A stretch of DNA of 64,000 nucleotides from contig NZ_JAUEQY010000035.1 of the NCBI RefSeq assembly GCF_030406325.1, positions 46,530-110,529 on the forward strand, read 5' to 3'. This DNA is from Actinomadura sp. DC4 (GTDB lineage Bacteria > Actinomycetota > Actinomycetes > Streptosporangiales > Streptosporangiaceae). The notes under the pieces are model-generated. The model saw only the letters and a program-made list of their open reading frames with translations, did no database searches and had not been told where the DNA came from. Below are positions 28,020-35,536 of the stretch, piece after piece. The translations under genes were made by a program, and so were the position numbers. Position 1 is the stretch's first letter, and every line of letters starts with the position of its first letter.

Positions 28020-28592
28020 ATGACGATTCGCCTGGTAATGATCACTCACGCGTCCACCGCGGCCACCCAGGAGGCGCGTTTTCCCGGCGACGAGCCGCTG
28101 GACGTCCGCGGCCTCCGGACGGCCTCGGCCGCCTCGATGCCGCGCCGCTTCGACGGGGTCCTCCGCGGCCCGGAACTCCGCTGCGCGCAGACGGCGTCGG
28201 CGGTCGGCCTCGACGCCGTCGCGGACCCGGCCCTGGCCGACCTCGACCTCGGAGCGTGGCGCGGCCGTACGCTGACCGAGCTGGAGCCCGACCTCGGCGC
28301 CTGGCCGACCGATCCCGCGGCGGCCCCGCACGGCGGTGAGTCGCTGACGGCGCTGGCCGAACGTGTGGCCTCGTGGCTTCTCGGGTTGCCCGGCGAACGC
28401 TCGCTGCTGGCGGCCGTCACCCACCCCGCCGTCGTACGCGCCGCCGTCCTGCACACGCTCGGCGCGCCGCTCACCGGGTTCTGGCGCCTGGACTCCGCGC
28501 CGCTGACCCAGACCTGGCTGACCCGGCACGGCGGCCGCTGGCAGGTGCGCGAGACCGGCCATCGCCTGGGCGGTCGCGATACGTCATCCTGA
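28020..28592 (+). CDS. Histidine-phosphatase superfamily protein lacking the RHG arginine
   Basis: This is 190 residues. The N-terminal catalytic motif that is normally RHGxT reads THAST here, keeping the histidine but replacing arginine and glycine. The second histidine is present in AVTHPAVVRAAVLHTLG, and the FDGVLRGPELRCAQTA and LADLDLGAWRGRT blocks match phosphoglycerate-mutase-like enzymes, including CobC. It diverges from the cobalamin-controlled cbtBA, suggesting a role linked to B12. The altered motif may mean changed or lost phosphatase activity. Confidence 0.75.
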   Translation: MTIRLVMITHASTAATQEARFPGDEPLDVRGLRTASAASMPRRFDGVLRGPELRCAQTASAVGLDAVADPALADLDLGAWRGRTLTELEPDLGAWPTDPAAAPHGGESLTALAERVASWLLGLPGERSLLAAVTHPAVVRAAVLHTLGAPLTGFWRLDSAPLTQTWLTRHGGRWQVRETGHRLGGRDTSS

Positions 28593-28596
28593 CCCT

Positions 28597-29088
28597 GTGC
28601 GAAGATCAGCGGCGGCGGTCGGCAGCTCGGCGTTCATGGCACTCGCGCCCGGTACGGTGGCGGGCCTCGTGCCCTGGCTGCTGACCGGGTGGCACGCGGG
28701 CCACTGGTGGCCCCCGCTGCGCGTGATCGGCCTCGTTCCGCTGCTGGCGGGCGCCTGGGTGCTGGTCCACGCGTTCGCACGCTTCGTCCGCGACGGGCTC
28801 GGCACACCGGCGCCCGTCGCCCCGACCGAGCACCTGGTCGTGACCGGGATCTACCGGTATGTGCGCAACCCGATGTACGTCGCGGTGGTGGCGGCGATCG
28901 CCGGCCAGGCACTGCTGCTGGCCCGGCCGGTTCTCGTCGTGTACGCGCTGGTCGCGCTCGTGGTGATGGGGGCGTTCGCGCGCTGGTATGAGGAGCCCAC
29001 GCTCGCCGGCCGTTTCGGCGCGGAGTACGCGCGTTATCGCCATGCGGTGCCGGGCTGGTGGCCGCGGGTACGCCCATGGCGCGGATGA
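28597..29088 (+). CDS. Isoprenylcysteine carboxyl methyltransferase / PEMT-family membrane methyltransferase
   Basis: The 163-residue protein has four hydrophobic helices and the family signature GIYRYVRNPMYVAVV near 85-100, followed by EEPTLAGRFGAEYARYRHAVPGWWPR, the SAM-binding C-terminal motif. The GTG at 28597 is four bases after the upstream stop, so it is co-transcribed with the phosphatase-like gene. Bacterial members methylate small lipids or isoprenoids; the substrate is unknown. Confidence 0.83.
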   Translation: MRRSAAAVGSSAFMALAPGTVAGLVPWLLTGWHAGHWWPPLRVIGLVPLLAGAWVLVHAFARFVRDGLGTPAPVAPTEHLVVTGIYRYVRNPMYVAVVAAIAGQALLLARPVLVVYALVALVVMGAFARWYEEPTLAGRFGAEYARYRHAVPGWWPRVRPWRG

Positions 29089-29167
29089 CCGTGTTGTGGA
29101 CAGATGTGGTCGTGGTCTGTCACCATTTCCCCATGGTTCATGGAAAGGATGACGTCACCTTCATCTG

Positions 29168-30250
29168 GTGAGCGTCGCCACGCAGCTTGAGGCTGCTGAA
29201 ATCCGCGAAGAATGGCTGGGCTCGGCGTTGTCCACGCGGCCCGCCGACCGTCCGGCCGCAGAGGCCGCCATTTCCGGCCTGTACCACCTGATCGGGCTCG
29301 CTCCCCCGCGATTCCACTGGGTGTCCTCGCCGGTCACCGCCCTGCAGACCGTTCCGCCCGGCGTACCGCTCCGATCTTCGGAGTCCGTCTCGCGCCTCGC
29401 CGAATGGCCACTGCCCCGCCGTTTCGCCGCGCTGCTGACCGCATTGTGGACCGAACTCGAAACCCGCTTCCGATGTTTCGACCGGCAGCTGTCCGTGGTG
29501 CTCCAACGCGAGGTCAGCGGCCCGCTGTGGCAGTCCTGCCGCAGTTCCCTGTATCCGTCGCTACGAGCGGCGGACGACTCGGTTTCGCACCGGGGAAACG
29601 GCTGGTACGACCTGCAGTGCGTTTCCCGAATCGCCCACTATGACGCCGTACGCAGGCTGACGGGCGCGTCCTTCGGCCCGTCGCGCACGCGGCTGTTCGA
29701 CCTGTGGGCGGCGCAGGCCCGTACGTGCGGCTGGTGGTGGCCGCGTGAGCACGTCTGCGTCGTGTCCGAACGGCCGGTCGAGCTGCACACCGAGGTGTGG
29801 AGCGCGACGGGCGCCGTACGGCTGCACCGTGCGGACGGCCCGGCCCTGCGGTACACGGACGGGTGGGACCTGCACTCCTGGCACGGGACGCAGGTGCCCG
29901 CCTGGGCGATCGAGGAGCCGCGCGCCTGGCGGATCGCTCAGGAGCCCAACGTCGAGGTCCGCCGCTGCGCGATCGAGAACCTCGGCTGGGGCACGTACAT
30001 CGAGGAGGCCGGCCTGACCCCGGTCGCCTCCGTCCCGGACCCGGGCAATCCAGGCGCCGAACTCCTGCTGTACGCCTTCCGCGAGGGGACGAAGGTGTTG
30101 CTGGCGGTCAACGGTTCCGTCGAACGCGACGGGCAGCGCCGCCGTTACGGGCTGACCGTGCCCGGTTTCCTTACGGACCCGCTCGCCGCCGCCGGCTGGA
30201 CGTACGGACTGTCCGCCGAGCAGTACTCCCGTCTCGTCCGCCGAACCTGA
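29168..30250 (+). CDS. DUF6745-type protein (360 aa)
   Basis: The C-terminal half carries HRADGPALRYTDGWDLHSWHGTQVP, AWAIEEPRAWRIAQEPNVEVRR and IENLGWGTYIEEAG, patterns I associate with DUF6745. The N-terminal half has helices and a Trp-rich stretch (GWWWPREHVC). There is no signal peptide or catalytic motif. The GTG at 29168 is the only in-frame start but has a weak ribosome site. It is followed at 10 bases by a second unknown gene, probably a functional pair. Confidence 0.65.
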   Translation: MSVATQLEAAEIREEWLGSALSTRPADRPAAEAAISGLYHLIGLAPPRFHWVSSPVTALQTVPPGVPLRSSESVSRLAEWPLPRRFAALLTALWTELETRFRCFDRQLSVVLQREVSGPLWQSCRSSLYPSLRAADDSVSHRGNGWYDLQCVSRIAHYDAVRRLTGASFGPSRTRLFDLWAAQARTCGWWWPREHVCVVSERPVELHTEVWSATGAVRLHRADGPALRYTDGWDLHSWHGTQVPAWAIEEPRAWRIAQEPNVEVRRCAIENLGWGTYIEEAGLTPVASVPDPGNPGAELLLYAFREGTKVLLAVNGSVERDGQRRRYGLTVPGFLTDPLAAAGWTYGLSAEQYSRLVRRT

Positions 30251-30260
30251 GGTGATCTCC

Positions 30261-30698
30261 ATGAACATGACTCTCGCCGCCCTGGCCCAGCAGACCGGTC
30301 TCGCCGTGCTCGACCACCTGGAGCAGTCGATGACCATCCCGGTCGTCGACGGCCTCCAGGCGCAGGGCGACCTCATCGTCATCCCGCTGGCTCTCGTCTC
30401 TGTTTCTGTACGGCTCCTGCCGGTCGCGGGCTGGAGCCACGTCCCGCCGGAGGGGATCGAGCTGCTGCGCGGCGAGGCGGGAGGCAACCCGCACACCTTG
30501 GTCGCCGACCCGGGAACGTGCCGGTGGACGACTTTAGTACGGGACGAGGACGGCCTCGCGCTGGGCGTCTTCGACGCGACGGCCATCGCGTACCTGCTGC
30601 ACCCGGAACACGGAGCGACGGGCTGCACCCCGGGCACGTACGTGGTCCGCCGCCAACGCGAACAGGAGGGCCGCCGCGCTCGCCTGGTCGCCGACTGA
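30261..30698 (+). CDS. Hypothetical partner of the DUF6745 gene (145 aa)
   Basis: This is a soluble alpha/beta protein, beginning MTLAALAQQTGLAVLDHLEQ and ending in a basic tail RRQREQEGRRARLVAD. The ATG at 30261 has GAGGTGA five bases upstream; the earlier GTG at 30252 lies inside that site. It is in the same operon as the DUF6745 gene. No family is recognised. Confidence 0.6.
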   Translation: MNMTLAALAQQTGLAVLDHLEQSMTIPVVDGLQAQGDLIVIPLALVSVSVRLLPVAGWSHVPPEGIELLRGEAGGNPHTLVADPGTCRWTTLVRDEDGLALGVFDATAIAYLLHPEHGATGCTPGTYVVRRQREQEGRRARLVAD

Positions 30699-30716
30699 TT
30701 GTTCTTTTGTGAGGGA

Positions 30717-30748
30717 TGCCCGACGATAGTCGGGGGTGTCGGGCACCC
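30717..30748 (+). promoter_or_regulatory. Competing hairpins before the TPR-like gene
   Basis: CCCGAC-GATA-GTCGGG (30719-30734) overlaps a longer pairing of TGCCCGAC with GTCGGGCA (30717-30745) and a third GGGTG/CACCC pairing. It may be a terminator of the upstream pair, or a leader with alternative folds, since a GGGAGG site follows within 10 bases. Confidence 0.35.
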
Positions 30749-30762
30749 TTGGGAGGCTGCTG

Positions 30763-31401
30763 ATGTCGGCTGAAAAGCTCCGCTCGAAGGCGGCGTCGCA
30801 TATCGGTGTCGCGGAGGCCCATACGGAGGCCGGCCGGTACGGCCCGGCCCTTTCGGAGAACATTTCCGCGGCACGGGTTGTGAGGCGCCTCCTCAAGACG
30901 GAGCCGGACTCACGCCGGCATCGCGCGGTCCTGGGGTCGCTTTACTACAACCGGGCCCTGCTGCTGGAAAGGGTCGGACGGGGACCGGACGCCATCACCG
31001 CCGGACGTTGGTCGGTGGCGTTCTATGAGTTCCTCGACCCGACGCTGCGCGGGGAGAGAAGCGTCGCCGACGCGGTGCGCGACGCGCCGCCGGTTTCGGG
31101 GGCCGCGGAGCCGATCGACGCCGCCCAGCTCATCGCCCACCTGGCCGACGCCCAAGCGAGACTGGCCCGCCTCCTCGGCACGTACGGGCTACGGGACCGG
31201 CGACGCGACCGTGAACTACGACGCTTCAACCGGGACCCGGAGCTCACGCTGAGGCACGAGATCAACGTCCTGGACTCCCAGGCATGCCTGACGTACAAGG
31301 CATTGATCGGCTGCTCAAGCTACACAGAGGCGGATTTCCAGCGGGTGCTGCGGCAGAGCGGCGAGGGCCTTACGAAATACCACGCTCGCTTCCCCGACTA
31401 G
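30763..31401 (+). CDS. Hypothetical helical (TPR-like) protein (212 aa)
   Basis: The start is the ATG at 30763, six bases after GGGAGG. The protein is almost all helix, with repeats such as HIGVAEAHTEAGRYGPALSENISAARVV and LYYNRALLLERVGRGPDAITAGRWSVAFYEFL that look like tetratricopeptide units. It may be a scaffold protein. It follows the DUF6745 pair on the same strand but has its own leader hairpins. Confidence 0.55.
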   Translation: MSAEKLRSKAASHIGVAEAHTEAGRYGPALSENISAARVVRRLLKTEPDSRRHRAVLGSLYYNRALLLERVGRGPDAITAGRWSVAFYEFLDPTLRGERSVADAVRDAPPVSGAAEPIDAAQLIAHLADAQARLARLLGTYGLRDRRRDRELRRFNRDPELTLRHEINVLDSQACLTYKALIGCSSYTEADFQRVLRQSGEGLTKYHARFPD

Positions 31402-31412
31402 CCGACGACTTT

Positions 31413-31694
31413 TCACCTGTTGATCGTGTTGAACGTCGCCGGGGCGACGATGACCGCATCGGCCGCGGGCAGTTGCTTCGGCTCGCCCGGAAGCCGGTAG
31501 TCGCTGCGCACCGGCTCTCCCGTAAGGCTCGCGAGCCGGTCGACATCGGCGAAACGCCGTCCCGCCGGCGAGGTGAGCACGTACACACGCCAGCCGGCAT
31601 CCAGTGCCAACCGTGCGAGCGACTCGACGTCGGCGGCCGCCGGAGCCGCGCAGACGACCAGATACAGCACCCGCTCTTCGAGAGCACCAGGCAC
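31413..31694 (-). pseudogene. Truncated flavoprotein (PPC-decarboxylase-like) remnant
   Basis: The 93 residues match the N-terminal half of small HFCD flavoproteins: YLVVCAAPAAADVESLA, WRVYVLTSPAG, and PADAVIVAPATFNTINR. Intact members continue for another ~80 residues with the flavin-binding half. Here a stop follows NTINR and the sequence runs into the end of the neighbouring gene, so the C-terminal half has been deleted. Confidence 0.7.
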
Positions 31695-31744
31695 AGAGCC
31701 GACCCTAGCCCGCCCGCTTCCGCGCGAAATCGGGGTGCGGCTTA

Positions 31745-31880
31745 TACTCGCCGGTGCGAATGGTTCACCCCGGCTTTTTGGCCGGGGTGTCGTAAGAGGT
31801 CACCCGGCGGGAATCCGGGACTGCCCCGCAGCGGTATGCAGGAACGACCGCCGTCATGCGCACGAGGCCGAGGCCGCCCT
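31745..31880 (+). ncRNA. Orphan cobalamin riboswitch
   Basis: The plus strand has GGTGCGAATGGTTC near the 5' end, a strong CCCCGGC-TTTTT-GCCGGGG stem, then CGGCGGGAATCCGGGACTG, CCCCGCAGCGGTATGC and GGAACGACCGCCGTCA, the typical core of actinobacterial cobalamin riboswitches. Downstream there is only a 12-codon frame (31888-31926) and pseudogene debris before the next real gene, so its target appears lost. Confidence 0.8.
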
Positions 31881-31922
31881 TCGCAACATGACCGCCGCCG
31901 CGCGCCGCGTACGAGGCGACGG

Positions 31923-32055
31923 CTAGGCGAGTTGGTCCGGGGAGAGACGCAGCGCACCGGCGGCCACGTTCTCGACCAGATGATCGGGGTCGCCGGTGCC
32001 GGGAATCTGGGGCCCTGGTGCAGTGTCCAGGCGAGCCGCCGAGATCCTCCTCAAG
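31923..32055 (-). pseudogene. Aldo/keto reductase C-terminal remnant
   Basis: The minus-strand frame encodes PQIPGTGDPDHLVENVAAG and then ALRLSPDQLA followed by TAG, the C-terminal NADPH-binding end of aldo/keto reductases (PGTGxxxHLxEN). The rest of the gene is missing upstream, where a stop and the siderophore-gene promoter occur. Confidence 0.65.
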
Positions 32056-32071
32056 GTCACGTCCGGCTAAG

Positions 32072-32090
32072 TTAGGGTAGCCTAACTTAG
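32072..32090 (+). promoter_or_regulatory. IdeR/DtxR iron box of the siderophore-interacting protein
   Basis: TTAGGGTAGCCTAACTTAG matches the 19-bp iron-box consensus at about 15 positions and sits in a longer palindrome, CTAAGTTAGG-N4-CCTAACTTAG (32067-32090). It lies 33 bases before the gene start. Repression in iron-replete cells is expected. Confidence 0.85.
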
Positions 32091-32122
32091 CCGCAACCCC
32101 CCGTACGAGAGAAGGCATCGCC

Positions 32123-32929
32123 ATGCCCACGGCGCCCTTCCGGTTCTTCGACGTGCGTGTCGTACGCGTGTCGCGGCTCGGGCCGACGATGGTGCGGATC
32201 ACGTTCGGCGGCGACCTGGCGGGATTCGTCAGCGGCGGGCGGGACCAGCGCCTGAAGCTGTTCCTGCCCCTCCCCGGCCAGGAGGCGCCCGTCGTGCCTT
32301 CCGGCGAGGACTGGTACGCGGGGTGGCGGGCCCTGGATTCGTCGGTACGGCCGCACATGCGGTCGTACACGGTGTGCGGGCAGCGGCGTGACCCGGAGGA
32401 GTTCGACGTCGACTTCGCACTGCACGGCGACGGCGGCCCGGCGTCACGCTGGGCGGCCCGAGCGCGCCCCGGCGACCGGGCGGCCGTCCTCGGGCCGTCG
32501 GTCGAGGACAACGGCGGCATCGACTTCCGCCCGCCCTCGGACACGGGCTGGCTGCTGCTGACCGCCGACGAGACGGCGCTGCCCGCCGTCGCCGGCATCC
32601 TCTCCTGGCTGCCGGCCGGCGTGCCGGTGCGTGCCTGGATCGAGGTCCCTCATCCTGAGGACGAGCGGCCGCTGCCCACCGCGGCCGACGCCGAGGTCAC
32701 GTGGCTGGCCGGCGGCGCGCGGGGGTCCGTCCTCGACGCCGTACGCGCGGCCTCCTTGCCGGCCGGCGTCCCGTACGCGTGGATCGCGGGCGAGTCCTCC
32801 GCCGTACGCGCGCTACGGCGGCACCTGGTCGGCGCGCGCGGGTTCGACCGTCGTCGCGTGGAGTTCACCGGCTACTGGCGGAAGGGCGCGAGCGAGGAGG
32901 ACCTGCTCGCCGAGGCCGCCCGGGCGTAG
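32123..32929 (+). CDS. Siderophore-interacting protein (ferric-siderophore reductase)
   Basis: The 268-residue ViuB/SIP-family flavoenzyme has an FAD-binding barrel with the RxYT motif MRSYTVCGQR near 78, HGDGGPASRWAARARPGD and an NAD(P)H-binding SIP domain (LLLTADETALPAVAGIL, AGESSAVRALRRHL, FTGYWRKG). These enzymes reduce Fe3+ in siderophores in the cytosol. A strong iron box lies upstream. No siderophore synthesis or uptake gene is adjacent. Confidence 0.93.
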   Translation: MPTAPFRFFDVRVVRVSRLGPTMVRITFGGDLAGFVSGGRDQRLKLFLPLPGQEAPVVPSGEDWYAGWRALDSSVRPHMRSYTVCGQRRDPEEFDVDFALHGDGGPASRWAARARPGDRAAVLGPSVEDNGGIDFRPPSDTGWLLLTADETALPAVAGILSWLPAGVPVRAWIEVPHPEDERPLPTAADAEVTWLAGGARGSVLDAVRAASLPAGVPYAWIAGESSAVRALRRHLVGARGFDRRRVEFTGYWRKGASEEDLLAEAARA

Positions 32930-32932
32930 GGC

Positions 32933-33502
32933 CTAGCCGCCGATGAGGTCGACGTACCGCTGCGCCTCCGTACGCGAGAAGTTGCCGGTGATCATGATCA
33001 CACCACCGGGAATCGGCTCGATGACCTGAGGCGCGGAGACGACCTTGCCCCCGACGACGATGGCGAGCTGGTTCCGCGGCTGCTGCTCGCGCGCGACCTC
33101 GCCCGTGAGCGACCCGAGGCGGCCGGAGTCCTGGGGCAGCAGGTCGATCTGAATGGAGTAGCCGGAACTGGTGGCCTGGGGCGCACGCAGCGCGATCCGC
33201 TTGACCTTGGAGACGGTCAGCCCGTCACCGAGCCGGTAACAGGCGTCCCCGCGTACGGAGGCCGTCTGCCCGGTCTGCCCGGCGGGGCAGGCGGCGTTCG
33301 TCACCTCGACCACTTTGAGAAACCTCAGCCCACCGTGGACGGTGTGACCGGAGCTTTTGTGGGAGGTCGCGAGCACGACGACGATGGCGGCGAGCAGCAG
33401 GAGCAGCAGCACCCCGGCCCCAAGCCCGACGAGAAGAGCCTTGTCACTACGCCGACCAGACGGAGGCGGCGGGTAGGACGGCTGCGAGTACGGCGGCTGC
33501 AC
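32933..33502 (-). CDS. Membrane-anchored SecD P1-head-like domain protein
   Basis: This has 189 residues: a short Pro/Tyr-rich cytosolic tail (QPPYSQPSYPPPPSG), one membrane helix (ALLVGLGAGVLLLLLLAAIVVVLA), and an external domain ending LAIVVGGKVVSAPQVIEPIP and ITGNFSRTEAQRYVDLIGG, which matches the SecDF P1 head subdomain. It lacks the twelve-helix SecD core, so it is a stand-alone module of unknown role. The GTG at 33502 has GGAG four bases upstream; other starts further upstream are possible. Confidence 0.72.
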   Translation of the reverse strand: MQPPYSQPSYPPPPSGRRSDKALLVGLGAGVLLLLLLAAIVVVLATSHKSSGHTVHGGLRFLKVVEVTNAACPAGQTGQTASVRGDACYRLGDGLTVSKVKRIALRAPQATSSGYSIQIDLLPQDSGRLGSLTGEVAREQQPRNQLAIVVGGKVVSAPQVIEPIPGGVIMITGNFSRTEAQRYVDLIGG

Positions 33503-33804
33503 GGCTCTCCACTCAGGCGGCACTCTCCCCTGGAACGCCACGATAACCCGGCACCGCACCCTCACACCGGCGAATCGGCTCCCGCCGGGACGCTGCGTTG
33601 ATCGCGTCATCACATGTTCTTGTGAACTCCGGGCGAGCGTCTGACCATCTTGTCCATATTCGGATCCGAGACTCCGTGCTCGTGCTGATCCCAGACGCCT
33701 TTGAGCTTGCGCCGCGTCCGCTTCAAGGAACGGGGCTCGCCCTCAATGACCTCAACGGCGGCGCAGGCCGGCCAGACCCTCATCCGGGGCGCCCTCACCC
33801 GCGT
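33503..33804. other. Intergenic stretch without a supported gene
   Basis: About 300 bases between the P1-head protein and the FAD monooxygenase remnant. A 62-codon minus-strand frame (33610-33798) exists but has no recognisable domain and lies in decayed sequence. I see no RNA gene or repeat here. Confidence 0.5.
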
Positions 33805-33959
33805 TCACCGCGGCGAATTCGGCCACACCGACAGGCCCGCGCCCACCTCGGTGAACTCCTCCGCCTGTTCGAGCAAACCTCGACCCGGTGGCCCTGCCGG
33901 GTCAGGGCGACCGCGGCGGTGAGTCCGCCGATTCCACCTCCGACGACGATGACGTCCAT
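33805..33959 (-). pseudogene. FAD-dependent monooxygenase N-terminal remnant, frameshifted
   Basis: The frame starts MDVIVVGGGIGGLTAAVALT, a textbook FAD Rossmann motif, then RQGHRVEV. A small indel then shifts frame, and the homologous sequence continues in another frame as LEQAEEFTEVGAGLSVWPNS before a stop at 33805. The remaining ~350 residues are gone. It diverges from a TetR gene whose operator covers its promoter, suggesting it was that regulator's target. Confidence 0.75.
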
Positions 33960-33967
33960 CAATTTCC

Positions 33968-33983
33968 CTCTACAAGTGTAGAG
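33968..33983. promoter_or_regulatory. TetR operator palindrome
   Basis: CTCTACA-AG-TGTAGAG is a perfect 7+7 inverted repeat, nine bases from the remnant's start and 31 from the TetR start. It is a probable auto-regulatory site. Confidence 0.65.
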
Positions 33984-34013
33984 AAACTATACGGTCGTCG
34001 CGGAGGTGTGCGG

Positions 34014-34589
34014 ATGGCACGGCGGACCGAGGTCGCCGACGCGGCGATCGCGACGCTGGCGCGTGAGGGCATGCGCGGGCTGACGCACCGTGCCGTCGAC
34101 CGCACCGCGGGTCTGCCCGAAGGGTCGACCTCGTACTACTTCCGCACCCGGAACGCCCTGCTCAAAGCCGTCGTCGAACGTCTCGCCGAAGTGGACGCCG
34201 CCGAGATCCCGGCGCTGCCCAATGGCGATCTCGACGCGTTCGCCGACGCGGCCGCCCGGCTCGTCCACGCGTGGCTGACCATCGGGCGCGACCGGCAGCT
34301 CGCGCGCTACGAGCTGACCCTGGAGGCGACACGCCGGCCGGAGCTCCGCGAAGTCCTGGTCACCGCGGGCGCGAAGGTCCGCGGGATGGTCGCCGACCGG
34401 CTCGGCGCGGCCGGCGTCGCGGAGCCGGACTCCCGGGCCGCCGACTTCGTGGCCCTCGTGGACGGGCTGGTCTTCGACCAGATCGCCGGCGCGGGCGACC
34501 GCGAGCTCACCCCCGCGCGGCTGCGCGCCGTACTCCGCGCTCTGTTGGCCGCCATCGGCGGAATGGCATCCGATCCGGACAGGTTGTGA
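34014..34589 (+). CDS. TetR-family regulator
   Basis: The 191-residue protein has a helix-turn-helix at about 5-45 (EVADAAIATLAREGMRGLTHRAVDR, then STSYYFRTRNALLKAVVE), followed by a helical ligand domain. The ATG at 34014 has GGAGGTG six bases upstream. It lies between a dead FAD monooxygenase gene and a live quinone oxidoreductase, with six bases to the latter, which it probably now controls. Confidence 0.88.
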   Translation: MARRTEVADAAIATLAREGMRGLTHRAVDRTAGLPEGSTSYYFRTRNALLKAVVERLAEVDAAEIPALPNGDLDAFADAAARLVHAWLTIGRDRQLARYELTLEATRRPELREVLVTAGAKVRGMVADRLGAAGVAEPDSRAADFVALVDGLVFDQIAGAGDRELTPARLRAVLRALLAAIGGMASDPDRL

Positions 34590-34594
34590 AGATC

Positions 34595-35536
34595 ATGAAA
34601 GCTGTAGGCGTTCAGCGGTTCGGCGGGCCCGAGGCGCTTGAGGTGTTCGAGGTCGAGGAGCCCCATCCGGGCCCCGGCGAGATCCGTATCCGGGTGCACG
34701 CGGCGGCCGTGAACCCCACCGACACGCTCTTCCGCAACGGTACGACCAGCGCCGAGGCGCTGAAGGACCGCCGTCCGCCGTATGTCCCGGGCATGGACGT
34801 GGCCGGGGTCGTGGACGAGGTCGGCGAGGGCGCGCGGCAGTCGGTGGGCGACCAGGTCATGGCGATGACCATGCCCCGCAGCCCGCTCGGCGGCGGGTAC
34901 GCCGAGCACGTCCTCGTACCCACCGAGTCGGCCACCGCGATCCCCAAGGGCGCGAGCTACGCCGAGGCGGCCACGCTGCCGATGAACGGCCTGACCGCGC
35001 AGCTCAGCCTCGACCGCCTCGCGCTCGAACCCGGGAGCACGCTCGCGGTCACCGGCGCGGCCGGCGCGTACGGCGGCTACACGGTCCAGCTCGGCAAGGC
35101 CCGCGGCCTGCGCGTCGTCGCGGACGCCTCGCCCGAGGACGAGCCGCTCGTACGGCGGCTCGGCGCGGACGTGATCGTCGCCCGCGGCGAGGGGCTCGCG
35201 CTGCGCATCCGGCAGGCACTGCCGGACGGCGTGGACGGTCTCGCCGACGGCGCCGTGATCGGGGCGCCGCTCCTGCCGGCCGTACGCGACGGAGGCACCA
35301 TCGTGTCCGTACGGAGGTTCGGTGCCGACTCCGAGCGCGGGATCACCGTCCACAACGTCATGGTCAGCGACTACACGCGCGAGTGGGACAAGCTCGATGA
35401 GCTGCGCAGACTCGCCGACACCGGCGCCGTCACGCTCCGCGTCGCGCACACCTACCCGCCCGAGGGCGCGCCCGACGCCCATCGCGCCCTGGAGGCCGGC
35501 GGCGTACGCGGGCGCTTGGTGATCATGTTCGACTAG
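34595..35536 (+). CDS. NADP-dependent quinone oxidoreductase (zeta-crystallin-type MDR)
   Basis: The 313-residue MDR protein has no zinc ligands. The N-terminal part is MKAVGVQRFGGPEALEVFEV and the GroES-like domain includes HAAAVNPTDTLFRNG and PYVPGMDVAGVVDEVG; the nucleotide motif TGAAGAYGGYTVQLGKARG is near 150. It lies six bases after the TetR gene. It is likely a one- or two-electron quinone or enone reductase in xenobiotic defence. The 3' end overlaps the convergent MFS gene by 14 bases. Confidence 0.87.
   Translation: MKAVGVQRFGGPEALEVFEVEEPHPGPGEIRIRVHAAAVNPTDTLFRNGTTSAEALKDRRPPYVPGMDVAGVVDEVGEGARQSVGDQVMAMTMPRSPLGGGYAEHVLVPTESATAIPKGASYAEAATLPMNGLTAQLSLDRLALEPGSTLAVTGAAGAYGGYTVQLGKARGLRVVADASPEDEPLVRRLGADVIVARGEGLALRIRQALPDGVDGLADGAVIGAPLLPAVRDGGTIVSVRRFGADSERGITVHNVMVSDYTREWDKLDELRRLADTGAVTLRVAHTYPPEGAPDAHRALEAGGVRGRLVIMFD

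Noticed and set aside
33610..33798. Minus-strand frame of 62 codons
   Set aside because: No domain and no good ribosome site, in sequence next to a decayed monooxygenase gene; the codon pattern is unconvincing.
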